This document shows positions 1 to 5,879 of a stretch of DNA of 8,231 bases, piece by piece (within the stretch, counting starts at the first letter, position 1; each line of letters opens with the position of its first letter). A program made the position numbers and the translations under genes. This DNA is from Actinomycetes bacterium (GTDB taxonomy: Bacteria; Actinomycetota; Thermoleophilia; Gaiellales; Gaiellaceae). The notes beneath the pieces are model-generated. The model ran no database searches and was not told where the DNA came from. It worked only from the letters and a program-made list of their open reading frames with translations. The stretch lies in assembly GCA_025350775.1 (NCBI GenBank), contig JANXXF010000502.1:1-8231 (forward strand). The letters run 5' to 3'.

Positions 1-33
1 CTGGTTCGCGGGCGCGCGGCGGGCCCGCAGCTT
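1..33 (-). other. Continuation of diol dehydratase large-subunit frame beyond the stop
   Basis: The minus strand immediately after the TAG at 34-36, read in the same frame, encodes KLRARRAPANQ and runs off the window edge. This matches the family segment that reads QKMRARRTPSQQ in the enterobacterial enzyme (recalled, not searched), with the TAG exactly where that family has Gln. The reading frame is therefore kept and only one codon is changed. There is no ATG, GTG or TTG in these 33 bases that could restart translation. In the enterobacterial diol dehydratase this segment leads into active-site residues (a Gln and a nearby His), so the catalytic barrel lies outside the window. Confidence 0.8.
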
Positions 34-516
34 CTAGAGCGCGAACATCAGCTCGACGGCATCGAGGCGGCCGACGATCCGGGCGAGCCGCGCCGGCGTG
101 AGGCCGCGCGAGAGCCGGACGAGGTCGGCGCGCGGGACGTCGACGTCGACGAGGCGACGGGCGATGGCGGCGTCGTCCAGCATGGCCGCCTCGGCCGCGG
201 CGGCCACGTCGATGCCGTGGCGGGCGATGAACTCGTCGATGACATCGAAGTCGGCCTCGGGGACGCCGTCGATGGCGACGACGCGGCCGTCACGGATCTC
301 GATGCCGGGCGCCGGGTCGGCGGGCCCGTCGAACACCGAGAGGCCGAGGTCTGGGAGCGCCTCGATCAGCGTCTCGAGACGGAGCGGGTTGCGCTCGCGC
401 GTCCGGAAGCGCTCCGAGCCGGCCTGGGGCGTCCCGCCAACCGCGGTGGTGCCGGCGCAGGGCGTCCCGCCGGCCGCGGTGGTGCCATCGGCCACAGGAG
501 TGCCGTCCACGCTCAC
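34..516 (-). pseudogene. B12-dependent diol/glycerol dehydratase large subunit, N-terminal part, cut by in-frame TAG
   Basis: This is the start of the large (alpha) subunit of coenzyme-B12-dependent propanediol/glycerol dehydratase (PduC/DhaB type), which converts vicinal diols to aldehydes by radical chemistry. Residues from about 34 onward follow the PduC N-terminus: a DP-P-I-I-DGRV-DG segment, then DFDVIDEFIARHGI, then a TPARLARIVGRLDAVELM helix. The GTG start at 516-514 overlaps the stop of the small-subunit gene as GTGA, which implies translational coupling. Residues 2-33 are an unusual Gly/Thr/Pro/Ala-rich extension made of 11-residue repeats and absent from the enterobacterial protein as I remember it. 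The family is about 550 residues long; here a TAG at 34-36 ends the product at 160 residues, at a position where relatives have Gln (CAG to TAG is one transition). It may be a pseudogene, a sequencing error or, less likely, readthrough. Family assignment is strong. Confidence 0.85.
428..493 (-). repeat. Two tandem 33-bp repeats encoding the Gly/Thr/Pro-rich extension
   Basis: Positions 428-460 and 461-493 are two adjacent 33-bp units. The first 23 bases are identical apart from two changes, and divergence is greater in the last ten. On the minus strand they encode the 11-residue units ADGTTAAGGTP and CAGTTAVGGTP, with partial units on each side. The repeat keeps the reading frame and forms the N-terminal extension of the dehydratase large subunit. 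Its length may vary between strains by slippage; that is inference. Confidence 0.8.
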
Positions 517-959
517 CTGCGCAGCAGCCCTCGCCGGGCGTAGGCCACCGCGGCCTCGCGGACGAAGGCCGCCGTCAGCGGCGCCGCGAGCTCGCCTTCC
601 AGCCGGGCGGCCCAGGCCTCGAGCTCGGCGGCGGTCGAGCGGTGGGGGCGCAGCGCGGTGTACGCGTCGAGGATGGTCGGCGCGTCGATCAGGGAGAGCT
701 CGGCCGCCCGCTCGAGGTTCTCGGCGAGCGGCACGCGGCCTGCCGCGCGTGCGACCGCGGCCTGGCGGCGGATGGTCTCGGGAGTGGCGCGCATGTCGCC
801 GGCGGTGATGCTGCCGTCACGCAGGGCGTCCACGGTCAGCTCCGCGAGCGGGCGCCCCGACGGCGTCCTCACGAGGTCGGGACGCTTCGTGCCGAGCGGG
901 TAGTCGCGCACCGGGTCGAAGTCCACAGGCGAAGCGTAGACGCGTCCGCGCTCCTGCAC
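513..959 (-). CDS. B12-dependent diol/glycerol dehydratase small subunit
   Basis: This is the small (gamma) subunit of coenzyme-B12-dependent diol/glycerol dehydratase (PduE/DhaE type), which holds the large and medium subunits in the active complex. The sequence follows the family closely: DYPLGTKRPDLV near the start, ITAGDMRATPETIRRQA in the middle, then AGRVPLAENLERAAEL, ALRPHRST and a C-terminal AAFVREAAVAYARR. The frame is open back to a GTG at 1013, but codons before 959 have poor third-position G+C and cover the operator palindromes, so GTG 959 (148 aa) is preferred. GTG 926 is an alternative, since homology begins only at DYPL. No good Shine-Dalgarno precedes any of these starts. The stop overlaps the start of the large-subunit gene. 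Known operons usually run large-medium-small; here small comes first. A medium subunit, if present, must lie to the left of the window. Confidence 0.9.
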   Translation of the reverse strand: MQERGRVYASPVDFDPVRDYPLGTKRPDLVRTPSGRPLAELTVDALRDGSITAGDMRATPETIRRQAAVARAAGRVPLAENLERAAELSLIDAPTILDAYTALRPHRSTAAELEAWAARLEGELAAPLTAAFVREAAVAYARRGLLRR

Positions 960-969
960 AACCAGGAGA

Positions 970-983
970 GGCAACCGATTACC
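970..983. promoter_or_regulatory. Operator-like palindrome A, LacI-type with central CG
   Basis: The 14 bases GGCAACCGATTACC form an imperfect palindrome around a central CG, with outer GG..CC and inner AA..TT symmetric. Palindromes of this length with CG at the centre are typical binding sites of LacI/GalR-family repressors (family knowledge). The site lies in the divergent gap between the dehydratase genes and the SDR operon, about 26 bp from palindrome B. The regulator is not in this window, so the assignment is inference. Confidence 0.5.
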
Positions 984-994
984 TTGACGTGTGC

Positions 995-1011
995 GGGTAA
1001 ACGATTTACCC
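995..1011. promoter_or_regulatory. Operator-like palindrome B, overlapping the probable SDR promoter -35
   Basis: GGGTAAACGATTTACCC is a perfect inverted repeat with 7-bp arms (995-1001 and 1005-1011) around a 3-base centre. It shares the GGTAA and ACGATT core elements with palindromes A and C. Its right arm contains the candidate -35 hexamer TTTACC of the SDR operon, a position where a bound repressor would block RNA polymerase. With only 7-bp arms and no T-run it is unlikely to be a terminator. Confidence 0.6.
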
Positions 1012-1033
1012 ACCGCCGCGAGTGTGGTAAAAC
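1005..1033 (+). promoter_or_regulatory. Candidate promoter of the SDR-ALDH-epimerase operon, possibly leaderless
   Basis: TTTACC (1005-1010) and TAAAAC (1028-1033) are spaced by 17 bases and resemble a sigma-70-type -35/-10 pair, each matching about four of six consensus bases. The GTG start of the SDR follows the -10 after six bases. No ribosome binding site is visible, which fits a leaderless mRNA as is common in actinobacteria. A second -35-like TTGACG lies at 984-989, 17 bases before the weaker -10 TACCCA (1007-1012). Which one is used cannot be told from sequence. Confidence 0.4.
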
Positions 1034-1039
1034 CGCTGT

Positions 1040-1768
1040 GTGACCAACGTCTACGACTTTTCCAAGCGCGTCGCGCTGGTGACGGGCGGCGCGAGCGGCA
1101 TCGGCGCTGCCTGCGTCAGCCGCCTGCTCGCCGGTGGCGCCCGCGTCGCGGTGTTCGATCTCGACCCGAAGGGCCTGCCGGACGGCGTGCTCGGCATCGC
1201 CGGCGACGTCACCCGCTCGGCCGAGGCTACCGGCGCCGTGGAAGTCGTCGAGCGTGAGTTCCACCGCCTCGACATCCTCGTCTGCTCGGCTGGCGTCGGC
1301 GGCGACTCACTCCACACCGACGAGGTCGACGACGCCGAGTGGAGGCGCGTCCATGCTGTCAACCTCGACGGCACCTTCTACTTCAACCGCGCAGTCATCC
1401 CAGGCATGCGCGAGCGCGGCTACGGCCGGATCGTCAACATCGCCTCGATCGCCGGCAAGGAGGGCAATCCGATGGCGGCCGCCTACTCGTCGAGCAAGGC
1501 TGCGGTGATCGGCCTCACCAAGGCCGTCGGCAAGGACGTCGTCGGCACCGGCATCCTCGTCAACTGCGTCGCCCCCGCCGTCATCCACACGCCGATCCTC
1601 GACCAGCTGTCGCAGCAACACATCGACTACATGGTCTCGAAGATCCCGCTCGGCAGGGTCGGCCAGCCGGACGAGGTGGCGGCGCTGGTCGCCTGGCTCG
1701 CCAGCGCGGACATGACCTTCTCGACCGCCGCCACGTTCGACGTCTCGGGCGGCCGGGCGACCTTCTAG
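1040..1768 (+). CDS. SDR-family dehydrogenase, 2-keto-3-deoxy sugar acid dehydrogenase-like
   Basis: This is a classical short-chain dehydrogenase/reductase of 242 residues, the normal family length. The nucleotide-binding motif TGGASGIG is at residues 15-22. Asp40 at the end of the second strand indicates NAD(H) rather than NADP(H). The catalytic tetrad reads Asn108, Ser136, Tyr149 and Lys153. The usual NNAG motif is changed to CSAG (82-85). The C-terminus ends in a DVSGGRATF-type motif, and the region around IPLGRVGQPDEVAALVAWLAS resembles enzymes that oxidise 2-keto-3-deoxy-L-rhamnonate or -L-fuconate; this resemblance is from memory and the substrate is inferred. The GTG start at 1040 has no Shine-Dalgarno but follows a -10-like box closely. 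It is the first gene of an operon with the aldehyde dehydrogenase 12 bp downstream. A FabG-like or other sugar alcohol dehydrogenase role cannot be excluded. Confidence 0.9.
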   Translation: MTNVYDFSKRVALVTGGASGIGAACVSRLLAGGARVAVFDLDPKGLPDGVLGIAGDVTRSAEATGAVEVVEREFHRLDILVCSAGVGGDSLHTDEVDDAEWRRVHAVNLDGTFYFNRAVIPGMRERGYGRIVNIASIAGKEGNPMAAAYSSSKAAVIGLTKAVGKDVVGTGILVNCVAPAVIHTPILDQLSQQHIDYMVSKIPLGRVGQPDEVAALVAWLASADMTFSTAATFDVSGGRATF

Positions 1769-1780
1769 CAAAGGACAGGC

Positions 1781-3223
1781 ATGACCAGACCGCCGTTCCT
1801 CAACTACATCGACGGCGCGTGGCTTCCGGCCGCGTCCGGCGCGACCTCCGAGGACCGCAACCCGATGCGCCCGGACGAGGTGATCGGCGCGTTCCCGTCG
1901 AGCGACGCCACCGACGTCGACGCCGCCGTCGCTGCCGCCCACAGGGCGTTGAAGGGCTGGGCACGGACGCCCGCGCCGGCCCGCGGCGCGATCCTGCTGA
2001 AGGCTGCCGACGCGATCGAGCGCCGAGTCGAACAGATCGCCCAGGACATGACTGCCGAGATGGGCAAGCCGCTGCGCGAGTCGCGCGGCGAGGCCGGGCG
2101 CGGCGCCACGATCCTGCGCTACGCGGGCACCGAAGGCTGGCGCCCGCAGGGCGAGCTGTTCCAGCAGACCGTCACCGGCGGGAACATCCTCACGATGCGG
2201 CGCCCCGTCGGCGTCGTCGGCCTGATCACGCCCTGGAACTTCCCCTTCGCGATCCCGGTGTGGAAGCTGGCTCCCGCCCTGGCCTACGGCAACACGGTCG
2301 TGATCAAGCTCGCGCAGGAGTCGCCGCTGACGGGGCTCCACATCGCCCACTGCTTCGAGGAGGCCGGGCTGCCGGCCGGCGTCCTCAACGTGGTGATGGG
2401 GCGCGGCTCCGTGATCGGCAACGCACTGGTGCGCGACCCGCGCGTGCGCGCGATCTCGTTTACCGGCTCCGTCGGCACCGGCTTCGCCGTCCGCGACGAG
2501 GCGACCCGCCTGGGCAAGCGTGTTCAGCTCGAGCTGGGCGGCCACAACCCGCTGATCGTGATGGCCGACGCCGACCTCGACCGCGCCGCCGAAGCCGCCT
2601 ATGCCGGCGCCTTCTGGTCGGCCGGGCAGAAGTGCACCGGCACGCGCCGAATCCTCGTCCAGGACGCCGTCTACGACGAGTTTCGCGCAAAGCTGCTGGC
2701 CCGGATCGAGCGGGGCATCGTCGGCGACCCCGCCGATCCGGCCACCGAGTGCGGCCCCATCGTCAACAAGGCGCAGTTCGACGAGATCCTCGACGGGATC
2801 GCGAAGGGCAAGGCCGAGGGCGGCACCGTGATCGCGGGCGGCAAGCCGCTGGGTGGCGACAACTACGTGATCGAGCCGACCGTGTTCGAGGGCGTTGCCG
2901 ACGATGCGTTCCTCTCGTGCGAGGAGGTGTTCGGTCCGGTCACCTCGCTCTACCGCTTCTCGACCCTCGACGAAGCGATCGAGCGGTCGAACGCTGTGCC
3001 GTTCGGGCTGTCGGCGTCGATCTTCACGTCGAGCCTCACGGCCGCGCACCGCTTCTCGACCGAGGTCGAAGCCGGCCTCCTGCACGTCAACTCGCAGACC
3101 GCCGGCGGGGAGGCGCACGTCCCGTTCGGCGGGATCAAGTCGTCGGGGTTCGGCCCGCACGAGCAGGGCCGCGCCGCGATCGAGTTCTACACCGAGATCG
3201 TCACCGTCTACCAGGATCTGTGA
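1781..3223 (+). CDS. NAD(P)-dependent aldehyde dehydrogenase, alpha-ketoglutarate-semialdehyde type
   Basis: This is a complete 480-residue aldehyde dehydrogenase, which oxidises an aldehyde to the acid with NAD(P). Visible landmarks are TPWNFPF with Asn153, Lys176 in the cofactor loop, FTGS at 227-230, the general base Glu251 in LELGGHNP, the catalytic Cys285 in SAGQKCTGTRR, and the EEVFGPV motif near residue 385. The overall pattern (RGATILRYAGTEGWRPQGE, PVWKLAPALAYGNTVVIK, PFGGIKSSGFGPHEQG) resembles Bacillus YcbD and other alpha-ketoglutarate-semialdehyde dehydrogenases of oxidative sugar-acid pathways. The residue after the cofactor Lys is unusual: KLAQ rather than KPxE. It does not look like the CoA-acylating PduP aldehyde dehydrogenase that often accompanies diol dehydratase. 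A Shine-Dalgarno AAGGA lies 5 bases before the ATG. The next gene starts 7 bases after its stop. Family certain; substrate inferred. Confidence 0.93.
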   Translation: MTRPPFLNYIDGAWLPAASGATSEDRNPMRPDEVIGAFPSSDATDVDAAVAAAHRALKGWARTPAPARGAILLKAADAIERRVEQIAQDMTAEMGKPLRESRGEAGRGATILRYAGTEGWRPQGELFQQTVTGGNILTMRRPVGVVGLITPWNFPFAIPVWKLAPALAYGNTVVIKLAQESPLTGLHIAHCFEEAGLPAGVLNVVMGRGSVIGNALVRDPRVRAISFTGSVGTGFAVRDEATRLGKRVQLELGGHNPLIVMADADLDRAAEAAYAGAFWSAGQKCTGTRRILVQDAVYDEFRAKLLARIERGIVGDPADPATECGPIVNKAQFDEILDGIAKGKAEGGTVIAGGKPLGGDNYVIEPTVFEGVADDAFLSCEEVFGPVTSLYRFSTLDEAIERSNAVPFGLSASIFTSSLTAAHRFSTEVEAGLLHVNSQTAGGEAHVPFGGIKSSGFGPHEQGRAAIEFYTEIVTVYQDL

Positions 3224-3230
3224 GCCCGGC

Positions 3231-4175
3231 ATGAGCGAAGCCTTCCTCGTCACCGGCGCCCTCGGCTGCATCGGCGCCTGGACTGTCAAGCAGCTCGTCG
3301 CCGACGGCTGCCGGGTCGTCGCATTCGACCTGCCTGGCGAGCCCCGCCGGCTGCGCGCGCTGATGAGCCCGGACGAGCTCGCCCGGGTGACGTTCGTCGA
3401 GGGCGACGTCACGAGCCTCGACTCGATCGGCCGCGCACTCGATGAGCACGCCATCACGAACGTCATCCACCTGGCGGCGCTGCAGGTGCCGTTCGTCCGC
3501 GCCAACCCCGTGCTGGGCGCCCAGGTCAACGTCGTCGGCACGGTCAACATGTTCGAGGCCGTCCGCGCGCGGGCCGAGCGGATCACGGCGCCTCTGCTGT
3601 TCGCCTCGTCGGCCGCGGTCTTCAACAACGAGGACAGCAGCGAGGTCGCCCGCAACGAGGATGCACGCTCCTTGCCCGGCACCCTCTACGGCGTGTTCAA
3701 GCTCGCGAACGAGGGCACCGCGCGCATCTACCACCAGGAGAGTGGCATCCCCAGCATCGGGCTGCGGCCGTACACCGTGTACGGCCCCGGCCGCGACCAG
3801 GGCGTCACCGCCGCGCCGACACACGCGATGGGCGCAGCCGCCCGCGGCGAGGAGTATCGGATGGGCTACGGCGGGCGCATGTTCCTCAACTACGCCCCGG
3901 ACGTCGCCGCCGCGGTCGTGCAGTCGAGCCGCTCGGGGTTCACCGGTTCCGGCACCTTCAACGTCCCCGGCAGCGCGGCGCACATGAGCGACGTGGTGGC
4001 GGCGATCGAGGCCGTCGTGCCCGCGGCCCGCGGCACGATCACCTTCGAGGCGGCGCCGCTGCCGTTCCCCGAGGAGCTCGCGGTGGGCGGGCTGGAGCGG
4101 GCAGTGGGGCCGCTGCCGGTGACGGCGCTCCTGGACGCCGTCGCCGCCACGGTGGCGCACTTCCGCTCAGCCTGA
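3231..4175 (+). CDS. NAD-dependent epimerase/dehydratase (extended SDR)
   Basis: This is an extended short-chain dehydrogenase/reductase of 314 residues, typical of the NAD-dependent epimerase/dehydratase family that acts on sugars and nucleotide sugars. The Rossmann motif TGALGCIG is at residues 8-15 and Asp33 closes the second strand, as expected for NAD. HLAA (80-83), SS (126-127) and the YxxxK pair Tyr153/Lys157 form the active site. The segment RPYTVYGPGRDQG is the usual family signature before the substrate domain. The ATG at 3231 lies 7 bases after the aldehyde dehydrogenase stop, without a strong Shine-Dalgarno, so translation is probably coupled. It is the last gene of the SDR operon. 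Given the company, oxidation or epimerisation of a sugar or sugar acid (for example a sugar lactone-forming step) is plausible, but sequence alone does not fix the reaction. The last codons fall inside the palindrome at 4169-4271. Confidence 0.9.
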   Translation: MSEAFLVTGALGCIGAWTVKQLVADGCRVVAFDLPGEPRRLRALMSPDELARVTFVEGDVTSLDSIGRALDEHAITNVIHLAALQVPFVRANPVLGAQVNVVGTVNMFEAVRARAERITAPLLFASSAAVFNNEDSSEVARNEDARSLPGTLYGVFKLANEGTARIYHQESGIPSIGLRPYTVYGPGRDQGVTAAPTHAMGAAARGEEYRMGYGGRMFLNYAPDVAAAVVQSSRSGFTGSGTFNVPGSAAHMSDVVAAIEAVVPAARGTITFEAAPLPFPEELAVGGLERAVGPLPVTALLDAVAATVAHFRSA

Positions 4176-4271
4176 ATCCACCGTTTTTCGTGATCGCGGG
4201 GCGTTCGTCCGGGGAGCGGCCTGGCAGCCTGGACGAGCTGCAACGCCCGCGAACAACGGTGGATCCAGGCT
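4169..4271. repeat. 103-bp near-palindrome between convergent genes
   Basis: The outer arms 4169-4190 and 4250-4271 are inverted copies matching at 20 of 22 positions. Further pairing is seen inside: CGGG at 4197-4200 with CCCG at 4246-4249, CGTT at 4202-4205 with AACG at 4242-4245, and CGTCC at 4206-4210 with GGACG at 4231-4235. The small apical loop is about 4211-4230. The whole non-coding gap is thus one long, bulged hairpin whose ends contain the epimerase stop (4173-4175) and reach the transporter stop (4271-4273). It could act as a bidirectional terminator, but the only T-run (4184-4188) is inside an arm, not after the stem. A small palindromic mobile element is the alternative. Confidence 0.75.
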
Positions 4272-5488
4272 CAGCCGGATGAGGCCGGGCCGCCCCGCAC
4301 ACCGCCGCCGGCGCCGACCGCCCCCACGCCCACCCCGCGCCGCAACCGTTCGCGGGTGAGCGTCGAGCAGGCCGCCGCGGCCAGCGTGCCGATGCCCACG
4401 AGCACCCACAGCGCGTCCGTGAACGAGCCCGTCGCGTCGCGCACCGCGCCCAGCGTGAACGGCAGCACCGCGGCGATGGTGTAGCCGACCCCGAGCATCA
4501 TCGCGGCGACCGACCCTGCCTCGGCAGGCCTGTCGGAGACGTCGAGCGGCAGCGTCATCACCATGCCGAACAGGGTGCCGTTGCCCCAGCCCAGCAGGAC
4601 GACCCAGAGCCAGCCGGCCCCGGGCGCCTCGATCACGCCGACCAGCGCCCCGCACATCAGCAGCGCGCCCGCGACCATGTAGAGGCGCCGCGACCCCGCC
4701 CGGTCGGCCAGCCACGGCATCAGCAGGCCCGACGGGACGGTGGCAGCCTGGAACCCGGTGAGCAGCCAGCCGGCCCGGTGCTCGCTCCAGCCGTGCTCGA
4801 CGTACGCGTTCGCGAGCCAGTGCGAGATGCCGTAGAAGTTCATGCCGACGAGCGCAAACACCACGGCGAGCCGCCAGGCGGTGAAGCTGCGCCACGGCAG
4901 CTGCGGCCGCACCACCTTCAGCGGCCGCTCGACCGCGCCCCGTGTCGCAAGCAGCCACAGCGGCACCAGCAGCGCCATCGCCGCCGAGAAGACGAGCAGC
5001 GAGAAGCGCCAGCCGCCGTGCCAGTGCGCGAGCGGCACGGCGAGAGCGGCGGCGAGAGTGGAGCCGGTCTGGATGCCGGCGGCGTAGACGCCCGTCGCGA
5101 AGCCCGGCCGGTGCGGGAAGCGCTCCTTGACCGCGACCGGCATGATCGTGCCGGCGATCGCGATGCCGATGCCGACCGGCAGCGTGAACAGCAGCAGCAC
5201 CGCCGCGTGCGGCGACGCGACCCGCAGCATGCCGCCGGCGGCGATCAGCGCGACGGCGCCGGCGATCGCTGCGCGTGCCCCGATGCGCGAGGCCAGCAAC
5301 GCCGCCACCGGCGCGAACAGGCCCATGCACAGCACCGGGATGGTGCTGAGCAAGCCCTCGACCGTGTGGGAGATCGCGAGGTCGGCCTTGACCTGCGGCA
5401 GCAGGGGGCCGACCCCGATGATCTGCGGCCTCAGCGCCAGCGACGCAACGAACAGCCCGACGAGGACGAGCGCGTGCCGGTTGCGCAC
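4271..5488 (-). CDS. MFS transporter, CynX/NimT-like
   Basis: This is a 405-residue major facilitator superfamily permease in the cytoplasmic membrane. Twelve hydrophobic segments can be counted, in two groups of six separated by a basic loop around RGAVERPLKVVRPQLPWR. The N-terminal half, with RPQIIGVGPLLPQVKADLAISHTVEGLLSTIP, resembles the CynX/NimT group (cyanate and 2-nitroimidazole transporter relatives), which mainly contains transporters of small anions and organic compounds of unknown identity. The frame extends far upstream, but that part overlaps the ABM gene; the GTG at 5488, just before the first membrane segment, is the best start. It begins 37 bases after the ABM stop, so both are probably in one transcript. 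The last 20 or so residues are Gly/Val/Ala-rich and probably disordered. Uptake of the substrate of the neighbouring catabolic genes is a reasonable inference. Confidence 0.85.
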   Translation of the reverse strand: MRNRHALVLVGLFVASLALRPQIIGVGPLLPQVKADLAISHTVEGLLSTIPVLCMGLFAPVAALLASRIGARAAIAGAVALIAAGGMLRVASPHAAVLLLFTLPVGIGIAIAGTIMPVAVKERFPHRPGFATGVYAAGIQTGSTLAAALAVPLAHWHGGWRFSLLVFSAAMALLVPLWLLATRGAVERPLKVVRPQLPWRSFTAWRLAVVFALVGMNFYGISHWLANAYVEHGWSEHRAGWLLTGFQAATVPSGLLMPWLADRAGSRRLYMVAGALLMCGALVGVIEAPGAGWLWVVLLGWGNGTLFGMVMTLPLDVSDRPAEAGSVAAMMLGVGYTIAAVLPFTLGAVRDATGSFTDALWVLVGIGTLAAAACSTLTRERLRRGVGVGAVGAGGGVRGGPASSG

Positions 5489-5525
5489 GCCGGCTACCGG
5501 AGCGTGGCCGACGTCGCGCCCGCCA

Positions 5526-5819
5526 TCACGCGTCCCAGGTCTCGTAGAAGCCGCGCTCGCGCGTCTCCAGGGCCGGGAAGGCCTCGCCGACACCGAACTG
5601 CTGGAAGTGCTCGGACGCGCCGTGCGCCTCGTAGTCGGCCTTCGTGCGGTACTGCTCGTAGATGAAGAAGACGAGCGGGTTCTCGGGGTCGCGGTGGAGC
5701 TGGTAGAAGAGCACGCCCTCCTCGGCCTGCGAGGGCCCGGCGAGCTTCGCGAGCGCGCCGGCGACAACATCCTGCTGGCCCTCCCTCGCTGTCCACTTGG
5801 CGGTGACGACGAATGCCAT
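5526..5819 (-). CDS. ABM-domain small monooxygenase-like protein (YgiN-like)
   Basis: This 97-residue protein has the antibiotic biosynthesis monooxygenase (ABM) domain, a dimeric ferredoxin-like alpha/beta fold found in cofactor-free monooxygenases and in YgiN-type quinol monooxygenases. The sequence pattern is typical: a first strand FVVTAKWTA, an amphipathic helix, GVLFYQLHRDPENPLVFFIYEQY across strands two and three, then an ADYEAHGASEHFQQF helix. Length is normal for the family. The ATG at 5819 has a Shine-Dalgarno GGGAG about 11 bases upstream. A candidate promoter and an operator-like palindrome lie within 35 bp upstream. The transporter gene follows after 37 bases. Members act on quinols, polyketides or unknown small molecules, so the role here is open; detoxification of a reactive intermediate is one possibility. 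Confidence 0.88.
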   Translation of the reverse strand: MAFVVTAKWTAREGQQDVVAGALAKLAGPSQAEEGVLFYQLHRDPENPLVFFIYEQYRTKADYEAHGASEHFQQFGVGEAFPALETRERGFYETWDA

Positions 5820-5837
5820 GCTGGTGCTACTCCCTTC

Positions 5838-5851
5838 AGTAATCGATTATC
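5838..5851. promoter_or_regulatory. Operator-like palindrome C upstream of the ABM gene
   Basis: AGTAATCGATTATC contains the perfect 10-bp palindrome TAATCGATTA (5840-5849) with CG at the centre. Aligned on that CG it matches palindrome A (970-983) at 10 or 11 of 14 positions and shares the GTAA/CGATT elements with palindrome B. It overlaps the -10-like box of the ABM gene, as expected for a repressor site. It may therefore belong to the same regulon as the divergent region at 960-1039. Confidence 0.5.
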
Positions 5852-5874
5852 CCGGGAACCGCTAGCGCAGTCGG
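5846..5874 (-). promoter_or_regulatory. Candidate promoter of the ABM-MFS unit
   Basis: On the minus strand GATAAT (5851-5846) matches the -10 consensus at five of six bases. A weak -35-like CCGACT lies 17 bases further upstream (5874-5869). The ATG follows the -10 by 26 bases, leaving a short leader that contains the Shine-Dalgarno. The -10 lies within palindrome C. This suggests that the ABM and transporter genes can be transcribed separately from the FAH gene upstream. Confidence 0.4.
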
Positions 5875-5879
5875 AAACG

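Noticed and set aside
960..1013. N-terminal extension of the small subunit up to GTG 1013.
   Set aside because: Its codons have low third-position G+C, it would overlap both operator palindromes, and it has no family similarity.
1339..3234. A 631-codon plus-strand frame overlapping the SDR and ALDH.
   Set aside because: It is a frame-shifted reading of both real genes, rich in Arg and Pro, with no recognisable motif.
1307..3682. A 791-codon open frame on the minus strand opposite the SDR, ALDH and epimerase genes.
   Set aside because: It is the Arg/Asp/Val-rich antisense shadow expected in DNA this rich in G+C. The plus-strand genes have full family motifs and the minus frame shows no domain.
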